In this document: piece by piece, positions 27,770 through 41,857 of the stretch
Position numbering within the stretch: position 1 is the stretch's first letter
How the letters are laid out: every line of letters begins with the position of its first letter
Origin: Plasmodium malariae
Taxonomy: Eukaryota > Apicomplexa > Aconoidasida > Haemosporida > Plasmodiidae
DNA length: 64,000 bases
Direction of reading: 5' to 3'
Assembly: GCF_900090045.1 (NCBI RefSeq)
Contig: NC_041781.1
Coordinates: forward strand, 124,001 to 188,000
Notes under the pieces: generated by a model
Databases searched by the model: none
What the model was told of the DNA's origin: nothing
Seen by the model: the letters and a program-made list of their open reading frames with translations, nothing else
Program-made: the position numbers and the translations under genes

Positions 27770-28600
27770 CATACATTTATCCATGCATTAATAATTCATA
27801 AATATGTTCTTATGAAGCACTATTTTAAAATTATTTTGTCCATATTAATACCCTCATATATATATAACATACAAAAGGGGCAATCGTATGGATATATTAA
27901 AATAAAGAACATATACAAAATTACTTTATAACTATAATTTTTTAACGAAAGTGAATTTTAATACTAACAAATAGAATTTACATTTTATTAATTCCATTTA
28001 TATGCATTATACAAAAAGGAAGAATACGACAAACGCACCCATAAATATAGTAACAAGCAACATAGAAATATTCATATAATCAGAAAAATTGAAAGGTAAT
28101 TCTTTTCTTTAGGATTATTATGGAATTACACTTTTATACTCACTAGGGAACTTATTATCTGTATATTCAAATACATGTTAAATTTTTTGAAAGGTAGGAT
28201 CTTGTTTTTCAATAAGTAAAAGTTTTAGGCAGCACACTAATTTTTGAATTAGGAATTTCATAATATTCACTTATTATAACTATTCCATATAAATATATAT
28301 TTCCTAGGATTATACGAACAGTCCTAGTTTTATTTATTAATTTAGTCTTAACATTCCTCTGATTATATTTAACATCACACTCAAAATATTTGAACAAAAA
28401 ATTGGCATTATAGAAATTATTTCATATTATTGAAACATTGTCATGTTCATATAAAAAGGATAAATGCAAGAATTTTCGTAAATAGAAGATATTTATTTTT
28501 ATTTTTCATATTCATTTATAGTAATCATAAATTTAATAGAGAATAAATATCTCATCTTATTGTCCGTAGTACTAATAAATATAAAGATGTTATTTTGTTT
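27770..28600 (-). pseudogene. PIR protein relic (paralogue of 15935-16770)
   Basis: Minus-strand text runs in the same order as the 16 kb relic. An N-terminal block includes YFECDVKYNQRNVK and SEYYEIPNSKISVLPK (open 28397-28209). Next comes a membrane-like segment, NISMLLVTIFMGAFVVFFLF, near 28070-28010. Last-exon remnants near 27790-27890 align with the other relic (both contain atatttatgaattattaa on the minus strand). Stops and frameshifts break every part, and no start is visible. The assignment rests mainly on similarity to the 16 kb relic, whose PIR tail is clearer. Confidence 0.5.
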
Positions 28601-29870
28601 GTTAAATAATTTTAATAGTAGTTTTTAACTTTTCCTTAATAATTTATTATTCTATATATATTTTATACATTGTGAAATATGTAATGAGGTACATAACAAA
28701 AAAAATTATAAAAGGAATAATGTTACATTTCCTGAATTATTTATTTTTGTAATTCAAAGTATAAATATTTTCAAGATAATTAATCTATAAAAAACTTTTA
28801 TTTGGTTAACCTTCAAATTCAGCATATTTTTAATTATTTATTTTTTATAAACAAATAATTTCATTAACAAAATATTGCTTTAATTTAAGCGTTAAATATA
28901 TAAGATTTAAAAAATATATATTTTTTTACAGATTAAAATATTATTTTTAAAATTCAAAATGTATAGAACTTATTTTTTTTGTATTTAAGTACACAAATAA
29001 ATATAGATTTCTCTTGCTTATAACTATGAAGTTTATACTTTTATTTTTAAAAAAAAAATTAATCTCAAAATTAATCAGTAATATAAGATAAAAGAATAAG
29101 ATAATACAGAAAGTGTAACAATATTAAAACACTAATAATAAGCTCTAAACTCTATTTATAAAGAATATTACCCTATTATACATTTATATCTTCTCATTTA
29201 TATGATACAAAAAAAAATAAAATATATATAAAAAAATTTTAAAAAATAAATATTTGTCACAATATTTTATACTAAAGATTATTTTTCCTAATAAATATTT
29301 TTATTTCCTCCGTTATTAAAAATATATATATATATATATATATATAACAAGATATTTTCAAGTCGTTTTGGCTTTAACAAAATAGGACACATTTATTTTT
29401 AATTTTAAACCAATAATAAATTTTTTTATTTACTCAAAATATAATAATTTAAGGTTCCAAGAGAGATTAAAAACTAATTAATACTATATTTTGCAAAATA
29501 TAATATGTAATTCAGCAAATGTTATCATTAAAATTAGATATATTAAGCTTTCATATATTAATTTTAAGGCATATATGTATCTTTCAAACAAATATTAATA
29601 AATATAGAAATAAATATATGATCCATAGTATTCAACAAATCTATGAAAATTACTTCAAATTCAAAGTGAAAAACATGAAAACATTTATATTAACCAAAAA
29701 ATTAAAAGTGCACATTTTTATTGGGACTAATCAAAAAGGGCGCTCATATGAAGGACTTATAGTTTATGTAAATAATGTTATTTTTATTAAATAAAAAACT
29801 AAAAAAAAAAATAGGTATTAGCTCATATTGACTATTTCCTTAAAAATGGAAACATTTAATACCATTTAAG
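28601..29870. other. intergenic, 3' flank of a fam-l locus
   Basis: Contains a long (AT)n tract at 29322-29346. The part from 29519 to 29800 is the 3' flank of the fam-l locus and resembles 17636-17900. An open plus-strand stretch there (Ile/Lys/Tyr-rich) is best explained as conserved flank, not coding sequence. Confidence 0.45.
29322..29346. repeat. (AT)n microsatellite
   Basis: Alternating A and T without interruption over about 25 bases; a similar run lies at 16846-16866. Confidence 0.9.
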
Positions 29871-30819
29871 TTACCTTTTCCTAAATTTAATTTTTTCATA
29901 TTTTTTAACCTTCTTATGGTAATAAAACAACATCAATATAAAAATAACTCCTATAATAAATGGAACTAAAAAATATAGTATAATACTAAAAAATGATCTA
30001 TTAAAAATAGTATACATTTTTTTATATATTTACTACATCTACACCTATCCACTTTAAATTGTTATTCATTATCCAACTACGCAAGGGTTTTCCCCACTTT
30101 TTACCAAGAGTGCACATTAAAACCTTAAACAAACCTTTAACAAGTCCACAATTAAAAATATAATCTAATAAGAGTGACAATAACAAAAAATAGACAAAAA
30201 ATAAAGGTAAAGCTAGTCGTAATCGGAATTTTTTAAGTATTACTTTTTTGTAAGTTTTATCACTAATAGTCCTGTTTCTTTTGAGAAAATCAATGTAATC
30301 AAGTTCTTTGAATATTTTTTTTTCAAGGTGGGAATATTTTTTTGTTTCAAATATATAAGATTTTTTTTTATTATCATGTTTGTAGTATACCTTATTCTTT
30401 GATGAACTACCATTTGACTGTTTGTTTGTTTCTTTATACCTCTTATTATTGTTATATATATTTTTTTTTTCGTTCACTCCATAATTTGATAGCTCTCCTT
30501 TTAAACCTAAATTATTTGAATAGTTATCCTTCTTACAGTGTGCTAGTAATCGATAATTTCTTGTTACTAATATTCTACTAGGGATGCAGTTCTTATTTAA
30601 ATATTTCTTAAGTGTAAGCTAAAAAAAATGTGTTTATATATGTTTCTTGAAGAATAAACAATTTCAAGCAAAAAAAATTTATTAATACAAATATAAATTG
30701 ACAAATGAGACTAGTATATATTTAAATAAATAATAATATTATATTACATCATAATAGAAATGATATATCCAAGTTAAAAGTGTAAACGTACTAATATTCA
30801 TAAAAAATAGTATCTTCAT
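29871..30819 (-). pseudogene. fam-l protein with C-terminal frameshift and shifted start
   Basis: Exon 1 (30819-30748, 24 codons, GTAATA donor) encodes a usable leader, MKILFFMNISTFTLLTWIYH. Upstream, the four codons present in relatives now read TTG TAA CAA AAT, so the usual start is lost and a downstream ATG has taken over. Exon 2 begins at 30618 in phase 0, with RLLAH at the PEXEL position, and has YSHLEKKIFKELDYIDFLKR, the membrane segment LPLFFVYFLLLSLLLDYI, then a stop at 30024-30022. The expected second membrane span and tail (FLVPFIIGVIFILMLFYYHK, then KYEKIKFRKR) continue in another frame to a TAA at 29871. A one-base gain around 30016-30033, next to an A7 run, explains this. A 222-residue truncated protein with signal and first membrane span could still be made. 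A base-calling error in the A run is a serious alternative. Confidence 0.85.
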
Positions 30820-33800
30820 ATTTTGTTACAATATAGAGATCATAAATATTATAATACATTCAGTAACGAAAAAATTGACAACAATGTAATATTCTTTAAT
30901 AATAAAGAAATCATAAATATTCTTTTAATTTTTTCTTTTATTATTTTTTGTGAATTCATGATAAAACATATACAATTAAAATGTCCATAACGATGGAAGA
31001 AAAAAAAAAAACTTTAAAAATCTATTATAATATTTTTAATAGAATGTTGTATAAAAAAATTAAATTTTAATAAAAATATTACATTTCGATTCAATCATAA
31101 ATATTCAAAATACATAATTTAATATAGTACTGTTATTAAATAATTTTTTGTTTAAACTATTTCAAAATAAAAAAAAATATACGCTTTATCAACATTTTTA
31201 TGTATTGAGTTTATATAGATTATAGAAGATAGAAGATATGTATAAATAATTATTCCATATATTAAGAGAACAATAATTCGTTTTAATGATTTTTTTTTTA
31301 TTAACTTTATTTCTATGAATATTATATTCTAGAAAAATTGATTATTTCTAATAAGATACTCTTATAGCATTATAATAGTAGAAAAAAAAATAATTTAAAC
31401 AATATTTTTTATTACGATAATTATAACACAAGCTTTAATTATATCTTAAACCTTTATAATATTTTAAAGTGTATAAAACGTTTAATAAAATTAATTTATA
31501 TTATATTATTTAATCTATAAAGGCTTATGTATTCTAAAGGTAAATAAAGATGATTCTTTATTTTTGTGCCATAATTTTTGAAAGTAAAATTTTTAATTAA
31601 TTTAAAGTTAAACACTTTTTAAAAAAAACATATTTATATTCATGTGCTCAATTTTTTATTTTGTTTTTAATTAATTACATATATTTTAATGAAACAGTAA
31701 TATCATAAAAAAAAATATTTTCATTGTGGAATTATTCCATATATCCATGTATATATTTATAATTTACATAGATTAAATATTTTAATAAATTATAATAATA
31801 CATTGTATTAACAAAAACATAAATAAATAATAAAAATAATTGATTTTTTTATTAAAATTCTTATTACAAATATTTTTAATTTCTCCATGTACAATTATAT
31901 ACATGCTAGTTTCATTTTCCCTTAATCTGGGATATACCTTTACATAGAAAATTACGCATACAATAATTAATATAAAAAAAATAATTTTTTAAGTTTAATA
32001 CTGTAAGATTAAAATAATCATTAATATTATATTATCATTTTTATTTGAATCTGCAAAAAAACAAACATAATAAATGACTTTTATTAGAAAAAATAGTGCA
32101 TGAAAAATCGTATATATTACAGTTATTTATTTAATAGAAAAAAAAAACTATTTCGAAATACATCTAAATATATGATTTGTCTAAAGAAAAAAAGTTTATT
32201 ATATAGATATTTTATACTACTATATATAAAGAATGTAATTATGAATTTTATTTATCTTATATTATTTGTATATATAATATAAAAAAAATGCGTTTCATAA
32301 AAATCTATACATAAATGTATTTAACCATAATAATAAATTAAAATAATGATATTTAAAAAAATATTTCTATTTACTAATTATAGGATATTTCATAATATCT
32401 AAGAAAAAATTTATCAGTAAGTTATAGTAAGTGATTTGACCAGAAAATTTTAAGTTATTACATTAAATATGAAAATTTTTATATTCTAAAAAGATTATCT
32501 ATATTAACACTCTATTTATATATCAAATATATATTCTATTATAAAGTTCATATAATTGAAATACAATTATTTATAGCTACTAAATATATTAATAAATTTA
32601 CAATACACTATTTTATTATATATTGTTCATATAAATAATTAATATATATGTTTATGAGTACAAAAAGAAACAAGCTACGATCTTATATTTTTTGTATAAC
32701 TATTAGATAACATGATAATAAATTGTATATAATTTATGTTTGTATATATTCACAAATAAGTAGGTACAAATATTTTTCTTTAAATAATATAACAGGAAAA
32801 TAATAATAATTTCTAAATACATTTATTTATTAATTTTTACAATGAATATTTTATAAAATTTATAATTTTTTTATACAAATATATATATATATATATACAA
32901 CATATAACATATATTTGTATAACTAAAATTAAATTAAAATAAAATATATATGAATAAATTATTTTATATTAAAAATATAATTATTAATAAACACTTTATA
33001 AACCCTATTATTTTTATTATGCTTCGTTTATAACAAAGTGACTAGCAATAATAAAATTATCAGTTATAGAAAAAAATTAATCTAAGCTTATATATAAAAT
33101 CACATAATACATTTTCCAATAACGAAAAACTAAATAAACTAAGAAAAATAAAGAAAACTATTTAATTAAAAACAATTTTTTAATTAAAAAAATAATTAAA
33201 GAAGAATTAGACTACTTATTTTTAAAATGAATTAATTTTTATATGAAGCGACTATCTCATTTAAAAGGATTCTTATTATTCATTGAAATTTCTATTATCT
33301 TGTTCTATCATAACTAGATTAGTTTAATTATCACTTAGTAAATATTTTAGGGATTTCATTAAATTATAGAGACATTAAAAAAACAGTTTCATTTTGTTTT
33401 TCTAATGTATATGATTTTTTCTATGTTATGAACCTATACAATAAAAGAATTTGTTATTTTATATATTCTTATTAATCTTATAACATTTTTCTATGTACCT
33501 GTAAATTTTATATAATATTCATTCCTGACGTTTTATAAATTTGTTTTTATATTATTGTATTATTTTTTTATTTCCTACATGATTATAATAATATATAGAA
33601 ATAATTTTTTTCAAGCATATATTTTTTTTTAAAAATAACAAAATAAAATAAATAAGTCCTATAAATTTTTTATTACCTAATTCTTTTAATTTTTAATAAT
33701 ATTTTAGTATAAACTTACACTTCACTACATAATCTAATTATGCTATTACTAATAGATATACTAATTTATTCGCTCAAAATTATATATTTTAATTCATGCA

Positions 33801-36470
33801 TTAGTTTTACAAACTTATGCATATATGTATGTATTTCTTTTTAATGCTTTAATTTCCATATATATATGAATCTTATATTCATATATTTCAAATTGATCAC
33901 ATACTAACATAAGATCTTCAAAACATGCAATATTTATATATGTTCAAGTGAAAATATATAATATATAAGTTACATAATGGTAATGTAAGGAGAATTTAAT
34001 TTTCATCTTTCATTTTATATCATGTTACATAAAATTATTAATTTTTTTGAAAATATCATTTATTAAAATATTATTTATAAATTATATTATACTGTAGTTT
34101 ACATTTCTTGCGTATATTTATTGATTTATTTTTTATATTCATTGAAGTATTCATCAGTAATATGCATACTATGATTGTCATTGTTAATATATTACATGTA
34201 CAACATGACTTTCCCTAGTATATATAAAATTATTCTACTGTTATATGTAACTTTGCATACATAAATATAAGGACTCTTTAAATAATTTTAAAAAGGATAA
34301 TTTACATATTTAAGTAAATTTGTTAATAACATATAATATCCTTTCTATAAATGTTAAGGTATATATTAGATATATTCTAAAATTCACCTATATTAATTCA
34401 TCATCTAGTAATTTCGTGGATATATCTTACTCACAAGATATTTGCGTAAAACATATTTTCCAAGTTACATTCTAAAATGCGAACTTTGATTTGCTATTCC
34501 ATTTCTCAAAAATAAGTTAATATAAATGCATCAATTTATTATAAAATTTCTTTTAGTCTTTTTACTAACGTTGTAAATAATATATTTTGATTTTCTATTA
34601 CTATTATTTCATCGTTTATTTAATATATAACTTTTTTTTTTTTTTTTTCTTTTCCTTTTTCATATATTACATACTTTTTTAAATATAATCATACCTTAAA
34701 TTGAAAAAATCTTTAAATTAATATATAATTTCTATGGGCCATTATGGTGTCCTTCATTCAATAAAATATATGTACATTATATATATTAATTATTTTCATT
34801 TACCTCTTAAAATAAAAAAAAAAAAAATTTTAACTTTTTTCGCTGGATATTAACGCATGCATAAAGATTGCAGTTATAAATTTTACCACATTAATTAAAT
34901 AATTATTAATATATATAAAAATATGTTAATGAATCTGATAAATTATATATTCAAATGTTATATCTCTGGTACGGAGAAATATATAAAAAATAATATGACT
35001 TCATATAGAGACATTTATATACACAATTTACATCTGAGAAGTGTTGAATATTATTAGATAATAATTTCTAAACAAAGTTTAAAATGTTTTTCATGTTCTA
35101 ATTTGAAAACACTTGTTCATTTATACATTCTTATGTTGGTAAAACACCTGATATTCTAGTGATTATGTAATATTAAATTATTACCAACTATATATTTCCA
35201 TCAGAAACTTATAATATTGTTCTAAAACATTTTTTATAAAAATATATATATTAAATGATATTAAAAAAATACATATATTTATTTTAAGATATGTATTTTA
35301 TCTTATAAATTTTATTATATATATAAATATAAAATATGAAGGAAAACATACAGAAAGTAAAATGTTACAATAAAATTTGCACAGTTATATGCGTTATAAC
35401 CCATTAAAAATAAAAATATATAAGAATCTTAAACATATATGTTACTTCTTGTTAAAACTCTTTTATAAATAATGTAACAGTTTTTATTATAAACAGTAAT
35501 TTTTATTTGTTATTATATGCAACATAAATATATATATTTATCTGTATATAATAATAATTTAATTATTTCTTATAAACATAAATATTATACAAAATTAAGT
35601 ATTTTAATAAATACTTATAAATTTAATATTAACTAAAAAATAAAAGTTATATATGTACTTATAAGGTTTCATTCAATTGTAAATTTCGATAAAACTTATA
35701 TAATATAATTGAAATTACATTTTTAGTAAGCATTGTATTACATGTATATAGGTCTTATTTAGACGCATTAAATTATTATTTTCAAAATTAGTATTCATCT
35801 ATAATTAATTCATTATTAAAAAAAATATAAAATTTTTTACATATTTATATTTCATACTTAAACTGTTCATAAATTTAAGCACATAGTAAATAAGGTTTTG
35901 TATTAAATACGCATTATAATACTTTTATCATAATATCATATAAAATCAAAAATAACTAATTGTTCTTTTGACAAAATTAAAAAAAAAAAATAAATGCATT
36001 CTACTTGTTTTATAAAATACAGAAAAGACATTTAATATTAATTTGAACAAAATAATATATGTTTTTTAATTAGTTTACCAAATAAACTTTTTTGACTAAA
36101 TGAATAAAAAAGTAATGAAAACAAATTATTTTCACCACTTAAGAGTAACTTAAAATTTCCTATTAATTTAAATAATATATAATAAATACACATTTTTATA
36201 TGAATTCTATGGAACATGCATATACTTCGTATACAAATACACCTGCGTACACATGTAACTATTTTGCCAATATACTAAGATCAAAGGATTCCTTAACATA
36301 CAAATTAAAAAATAAAAACTATCAAACTATCTAGGAATTACAAATACATATTTTTATACTTCATTCTAAAATATTTATGTGTATGTAACTGGTATTGTAA
36401 AAATTAACTATATGTACATTTCTTATGAATGTATTATAATTAAGGATACTGAATATATTTTTATTCCATA
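30820..36470. other. A+T-rich intergenic; right part is a duplicated block
   Basis: 5' flank of the fam-l locus, with the shared element at 31566. I see no gene over 5.6 kb. From about 33900 to 36470 the sequence resembles 45900-48700 piecewise and in the same order (cctttctataaatgttaagg at 34340 versus ccttctataaacgttaatg at 46512; catctgagaagtgttga near 35032 versus catctgagttgtgataa near 47216). Confidence 0.5.
31566..31579 (-). promoter_or_regulatory. shared upstream element (candidate)
   Basis: gtgccataattttt, identical to 23731, about 750 bases before the fam-l start codon at 30819. Function inferred only from position and repetition. Confidence 0.3.
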
Positions 36471-37369
36471 TTAAATGTTTTTATGGTCCACTGAATTAAC
36501 AATATTATTACAATTTTTACTATTATTTTTCTTTATTCTTTTATATTTTTCACATTTTATGGAAGTATAAATAATAACTAATATTATTAAGGCAGTAACA
36601 AATATTGAAATTGCTGAAAAAACAAATAATACTTCATTTGGTATAACATTAGTAATTCCTATTTCACCGTTAACTTCATCTATTTTTAATTTTACAAATA
36701 AAAAGTATAATATTAAAACCATTAAACTTGTCTGTAAAACTGAAAAATGTGCAGTAACTCCTAAAAAAAATCTTTTTATTTATCATTCTTCTTGCAGTTT
36801 TTTCATTAATTTCCATGTTATTCATAAATCTATCAACAAAATCTAATTGATGGAATATCTTTTTTTCAAAAAACGTATCCATTCTATTAAGTAATGTTTT
36901 TTTATTTTATACGTAATATATATTTTTCCTCTTATTTTAATAAAATTTCTTTTATTATTTTTCTTCGTGATTTAGGGAATTTGCCATTTTTAATTATATC
37001 CTTCTTTTCATTTATTAATTTATTGTCACCCCTGTCATACAATAAATCTCCAGCTAACTTTATATTCAGCGAACTCTATGATAAAAATCTATTTGTTGAT
37101 AAATATGAACAATCATCTAGTTTATAATTCTTATCTGTAAATTTACCATAGTCATACTAAAAAAAAGAATATTAACATTTATAATTTATAAGTATATATA
37201 TTTCTATACTAAAAATATTCACTTTCTAAAAACAAAAGTTCAAACCCAAAAAAATAAAAAATTAGAAATATTATAATAATACTATATTACCGTTATAATT
37301 GTAGGCCATAATAAAAAGTGTTAATGTAAATATTTTAATAAAATAGAAGAGCTTAAAAACTTATTTCAT
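36471..37369 (-). pseudogene. Plasmodium exported protein, FFEKK class, multiply broken
   Basis: Exon 1 (37369-37283, exactly 29 codons, GTATTA donor) is leader-like (VFKLFYFIKIFTLTLFIMAY) but its third codon is TAA. Exon 2 starts at 37156 with YDYGKFTDKNYKL. At residues 23-27 of the exon it reads RFLS and then TAG (37078-37076), so the stop replaces the fifth PEXEL residue. Further blocks: LINEKKDIIKNGKFPKS; more stops; then, in another frame, RMDTFFEKKIFHQLDFVDRF and EINEKTARRMINKK; and after a further frameshift near 36700, two hydrophobic segments (MVLILYFLFVK and VLFVFSAISIFVTALIILVI) and the basic tail KCEKYKRIKKN. It is related to the loci at 44 and 49 kb. The intact protein would have been exported; its function is unknown. 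Confidence 0.75.
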
Positions 37370-40300
37370 TGTAAGTTTCTTTAATGATATTATATATCGA
37401 CTAATAAAAATGTAAATTATATTTTAATTCCTTCAAATAGTAAAATAAACATCTTATATTATTTTTGATTTTTTTATATTATTTTAAAAGGAATACATTG
37501 AACTTATATAGATATAGCTTATATTAAATTTCGCAAATTAAGATTAACATTAAAATTGATACAGAATAATTTAAGAAATGGTTTATTGTATTAAAAAAAA
37601 AAAAAAATAATATAAAAAAGAGGAGTATTATATAAGCTACAAACAAATAAATGATTATTTATTCAGAGCACATTTTTTTTTTTTTTTATTTAAAAGAACA
37701 TATATAATGTAGAAAATGTACAGTCATATATATTTAGAAGCTAACAATGAACTTTTACATTGTTTCTAAATAACTCTAATTTTATAAGTTTTTTTGTAGA
37801 CTTTCCTCCATTTAAATAATACTAATTATTGTAGCAGTATGAATAGTAGCAAAAATATATAAAGTTAAGAAAAATATTTTTAATTATTTAAAATACAGAT
37901 TAGTACATATCCAAAAAGAAAAACATGCTTTTTTATAAACTATTATATATTAAATAAATAAAATTTATTTTTACAAGGAATTCCGTAATGAACGTATATT
38001 TTTAAGGGTACTATAATAATTAATGTTATATTTTTACTTAGTGTTTTTATAATATTATAATTTGTATATAAATCTGAATATAATTTATTTTCATTTAATG
38101 GCATATATATATAAATATAAATTCCATATATTATTTAATCCTTTTAAAAATATAGATAAACATATATTTGGAAAAATATTAATATATTAAAGAAAAATTA
38201 GGAAAAATAAAACTTAGAATAAAACCATGTATACAATTTAGTAAATTCAAAAATATTTATAGGCATAATATATTACAGTATAAAAGAGTAAATATAAATT
38301 TAAAATATAAAAAGGTATAATAAAAATAATTTACTAATGAAAAATTTTGAAAAAATTCAAAATATACTATTTCTTTTATATACATACTGTTACAAAAACA
38401 TTTTTAACAGAATCTATAAACAACTAATGTTTTTATATTACATAATAACTTCCAATAACAATAAAATTATATTGTATCCATATATTATAACTTTTTCTTA
38501 TAAGACAATGCCTAATAATTATAAATTTATTATATATAAAAAAATTTTATTAAAATTGTAAAAACAAAAAAAATAATACATTTAAAATAATTTTATTAAA
38601 TTAATAAGGGAAATTGAAATAATTAGTATAATTATATTTTTATTCTATCACATTATTTGTAATCATATCATAACATCCATAATAATACCTATATAATACC
38701 CTTTATAATCTTTTATTTTTTTATAAACATATATCTTAATAATTTTAATTTATTCCAAATAAAAAAGGGAGTAATACGTAAAAATTTGTAAAAAGGCACT
38801 TTATAGGTTATATTATGAAACAAATTACAAAAGTGTAAAGACTAGTTTTAATTATAATAATTGAATTAATTTAAATTCGCAAGAATACTTAGGAATAAAT
38901 ATTTTTATTAAAACTTTTTTCATTTTACTATATATTTAATAGAAATATTTATTCATTCAGATGATTTATTATGTTATAAATAAGAAGAGTAATCATTTCT
39001 GGAAATCAATTTATTTTATCATAAATATTTAAATATATTTCTATAAATATAATTAAATTAAAATCATGTATGTATAATAATAAAATGATAAATATAGGAA
39101 TACTTTTATTCATTGGAACGGGTTAGAACTGCAAAATTAATAATCCTCTATAAATGCTTTCAACTAAAAATTATATAATACAAATAAATACTCATTATTT
39201 CATAGAAATAATTTTAACCATAAATATTGAAATATATAATTTTTCTTTATTAAATGTATATAATATAAACGTAAGGTATTATTATATATATATATATATT
39301 AATTTTTTTGAATTATTCTAGTTATAATACTAGGTATATCACACATTTCTTTTGAATATTTATCCTATTATAATTGATTATGTATCTTCTAATCAGTGAT
39401 GTTATTAATATTATATAATTATAAGATATATAATATATTTTATTCCAGTATGTGATTTAAAAATATATTATTGTATACTATATATATGTTCAAACAAAAT
39501 TTTATTGAACTATTGTTTCATTAATTGAACATTTAACATTAGTATTTACTATAAATATATTAATTCTTTTTAAATATTATATTACTAATAATTGGATTAC
39601 TAAAATATATTAGGACAAAAATATATAAATTAATCAAGGAAATAAGTGAAATTTCGATTTTCAACTAATATATTTTTGCAACGATATTTTTCTTATTTTA
39701 ATTTAGTACTTTATTAATATTAATTTCTTTTAATAAATCTACAATATTCAAAACTTATTTAGCACATTTATACTGTATATAAGTTTTCATATATTTAAAG
39801 AATATAAGGCTAATAAAAAAATATATATATAAATAAAGTTAAATTAATTAATAAATATATTATAAAATATATAGATCAATAAATATAATGAGTAAAATAT
39901 AGAACAAACATTAATAAATTAACCAATTTTATTAATTGAATATTTATTCCTTTTCGTATATAAAAATATTAGTGAGGGAGCTCATGCAAAAATAACTAAA
40001 AAAGAAATAAAATTGATATTTTTTGTTACATTAAGTAGTGGAACCTACTATGACCAGAAATTGTAATGTATAATAATACTTAAATATAATAATATTTTTA
40101 ATTCAATAAAAGTATATATTAAAATAAAATTATTAAAATAAAAGAAAATCTTGTTTATCTTTCATCTTCTATTTAAAATGTTATAAATAATCTATGCCTT
40201 TTTGTGGCTTATAAAAAATTTTTATTATTGATTGAACAAATTATTTTATAATAACGAAAATATAAGAAAGCAAAATAAATAGAAATTGGTTATAATATAT

Positions 40301-41013
40301 ATGATCTGAAATTACATATATTATCTAGTATATTATGTTTCGTTGGCTTTCTTTTTTTTAAATTTAAACTTAGCTCTTAGAAAGCAGATCTATCTTTTAA
40401 GTAAAAAACAAAAATGTATTGTGATAAGATCGATTCAACTTGTTAATCTGCTATATATATACAAACATAAAAAGTAAAAAAATGAAAACGTATATATAAC
40501 AAAATTAGTACATTCATTCACTTCCTTTCTTCAAACGAAAAACGAGTGACGTATATTCTTAATAATAAAGACTAATCGTACATTTTTTAATTAATTCAAA
40601 AAATAGTAAATAAGTCTAAAATAAGATAAAATAAGGTCCTTCCTGTTTGTTTTACAATTACAAATATAAATTGACACACATATCAATGAAAATATATAAA
40701 CTGTGATTTTATATATTTATATCAAGTTATATTTTACAATAAAATCTTGTTATATGCAGAATTATATATATAAATGACAATATAGTTGTAAAAGCAAAAA
40801 ATACTTTGAAATTAAATGTGAATAAAATTAAAATATTTAAATTTATGAAAAAATTAAAAGTGTAACATTTTACTGTTGAGGATCAAAAAAAAACATCACC
40901 TGCAGGTACACCTACTATATCTCTGAAATTATATGTATGTTTCTTAATTGTGTACATCAATTAGAAAATTATATATTTTAATCGTTATAAAATACTATTT
41001 TACGTAAAAAAGA
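37370..41013. other. A+T-rich intergenic, duplicated 5' flank
   Basis: The first part (for example agaagctaacaatgaacttt at 37737) resembles 50104 (agaagctagatatggacttt), which lies 5' of the related locus at 49 kb. Isolated less A+T-rich patches at 39970-40060 and 40880-40915 gave no recognisable protein. No gene seen. Confidence 0.45.
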
Positions 41014-41857
41014 TTATTCTGTATAGTTCATTTTACTTTTTAAATGTAATAACATTATATATTTTACGGTTTTTCTTAAGATATAAAAAAGCCTTACTAA
41101 AACTATAATCCATAATATATATAATGATCCAAAATATTTTAATACATCTCTAGAAGATATGGAGCGGAGCTCATCATACAACAAATATATTAACATAGCA
41201 AATGCTACTCCAACTATTAAATGGAAGACAAATAAAGCAAAAAATGCTCCATCTTTTTATTGTATACACTTCGTTATGAACTTAAAATCAGCATTTTTAC
41301 TATACCTAACTAAATTTTTATAATATATTTTGTCTAATATTCTTTTGCCATAATTGATATTTATCTTATTGTAGTCCGAAGATTTACATTTCCCTACGTG
41401 ATTATATCCTCCTGAGCTATTTGATATATATTCTTTTTGCAGATTACTTTTTCCTTTGGATACTCCTCCATTTTTATATACATGTTTATTTTCGTATTCT
41501 CCATTATTTGGAATATCTACTTTTTTCCATATGATATTCGAGCACTTTTCCTTTTTATTCTTTGATAGTAAACGATAAGTTCTTATATATAATTTTTCAT
41601 CATTAATGTTCTTTTCATCTAAATATTTACAAAAGTTACTCTAAAATAACAAAAGAATTATTCATAATATAAAAAAATAAATAAATCCATGCTAATACGA
41701 AATAATAATAGAAATAAAGAAAACACAAAAATTAATAGTAAATGTATCATTAATAAAGATATATTATACCACTTCACTATTAAAACGGCATAACTATATT
41801 AAAAAGTTAAATGCCGCAATTTAAAAAAAAAAAGAATAACTTAAATTTCTTTATCAT
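41014..41857 (-). pseudogene. Plasmodium exported protein, DKIYYKN class, three lesions
   Basis: Exon 1 starts at 41857 (MIKKFKLFFF) and ends at a GTATAA donor after 41770. It is 88 nt, one more than normal, apparently from growth of a T11 run, and also contains TAG at 41796-41794 where relatives have Trp. Exon 2 (41640-41014) is in one frame with a single TAA at 41259-41257. It has the start SNFCKYLDEKN, RLLSK at the PEXEL position (residues 23-27 of the exon), KRILDKIYYKNLVRYSKN before the stop, and two hydrophobic segments afterward (FALFVFHLIVGVAFAMLIYL and YILWIIVLVRLFYIL), ending KSKMNYTE. It is the closest relative of 17951-18826, which shares DKI-YKN-VR and a similar end (KLNYT). Predicted exported membrane protein, now dead. 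Confidence 0.8.

Noticed and set aside
27638..27931. 97-codon open plus-strand stretch
   Set aside because: It overlaps the antisense of the PIR relic's last exon and has no signal, domain or splice partner.
29519..29794. 91-codon open plus-strand stretch
   Set aside because: Its similarity to 17636-17836 follows from a shared 3' flank; the two protein versions diverge and stop differently.
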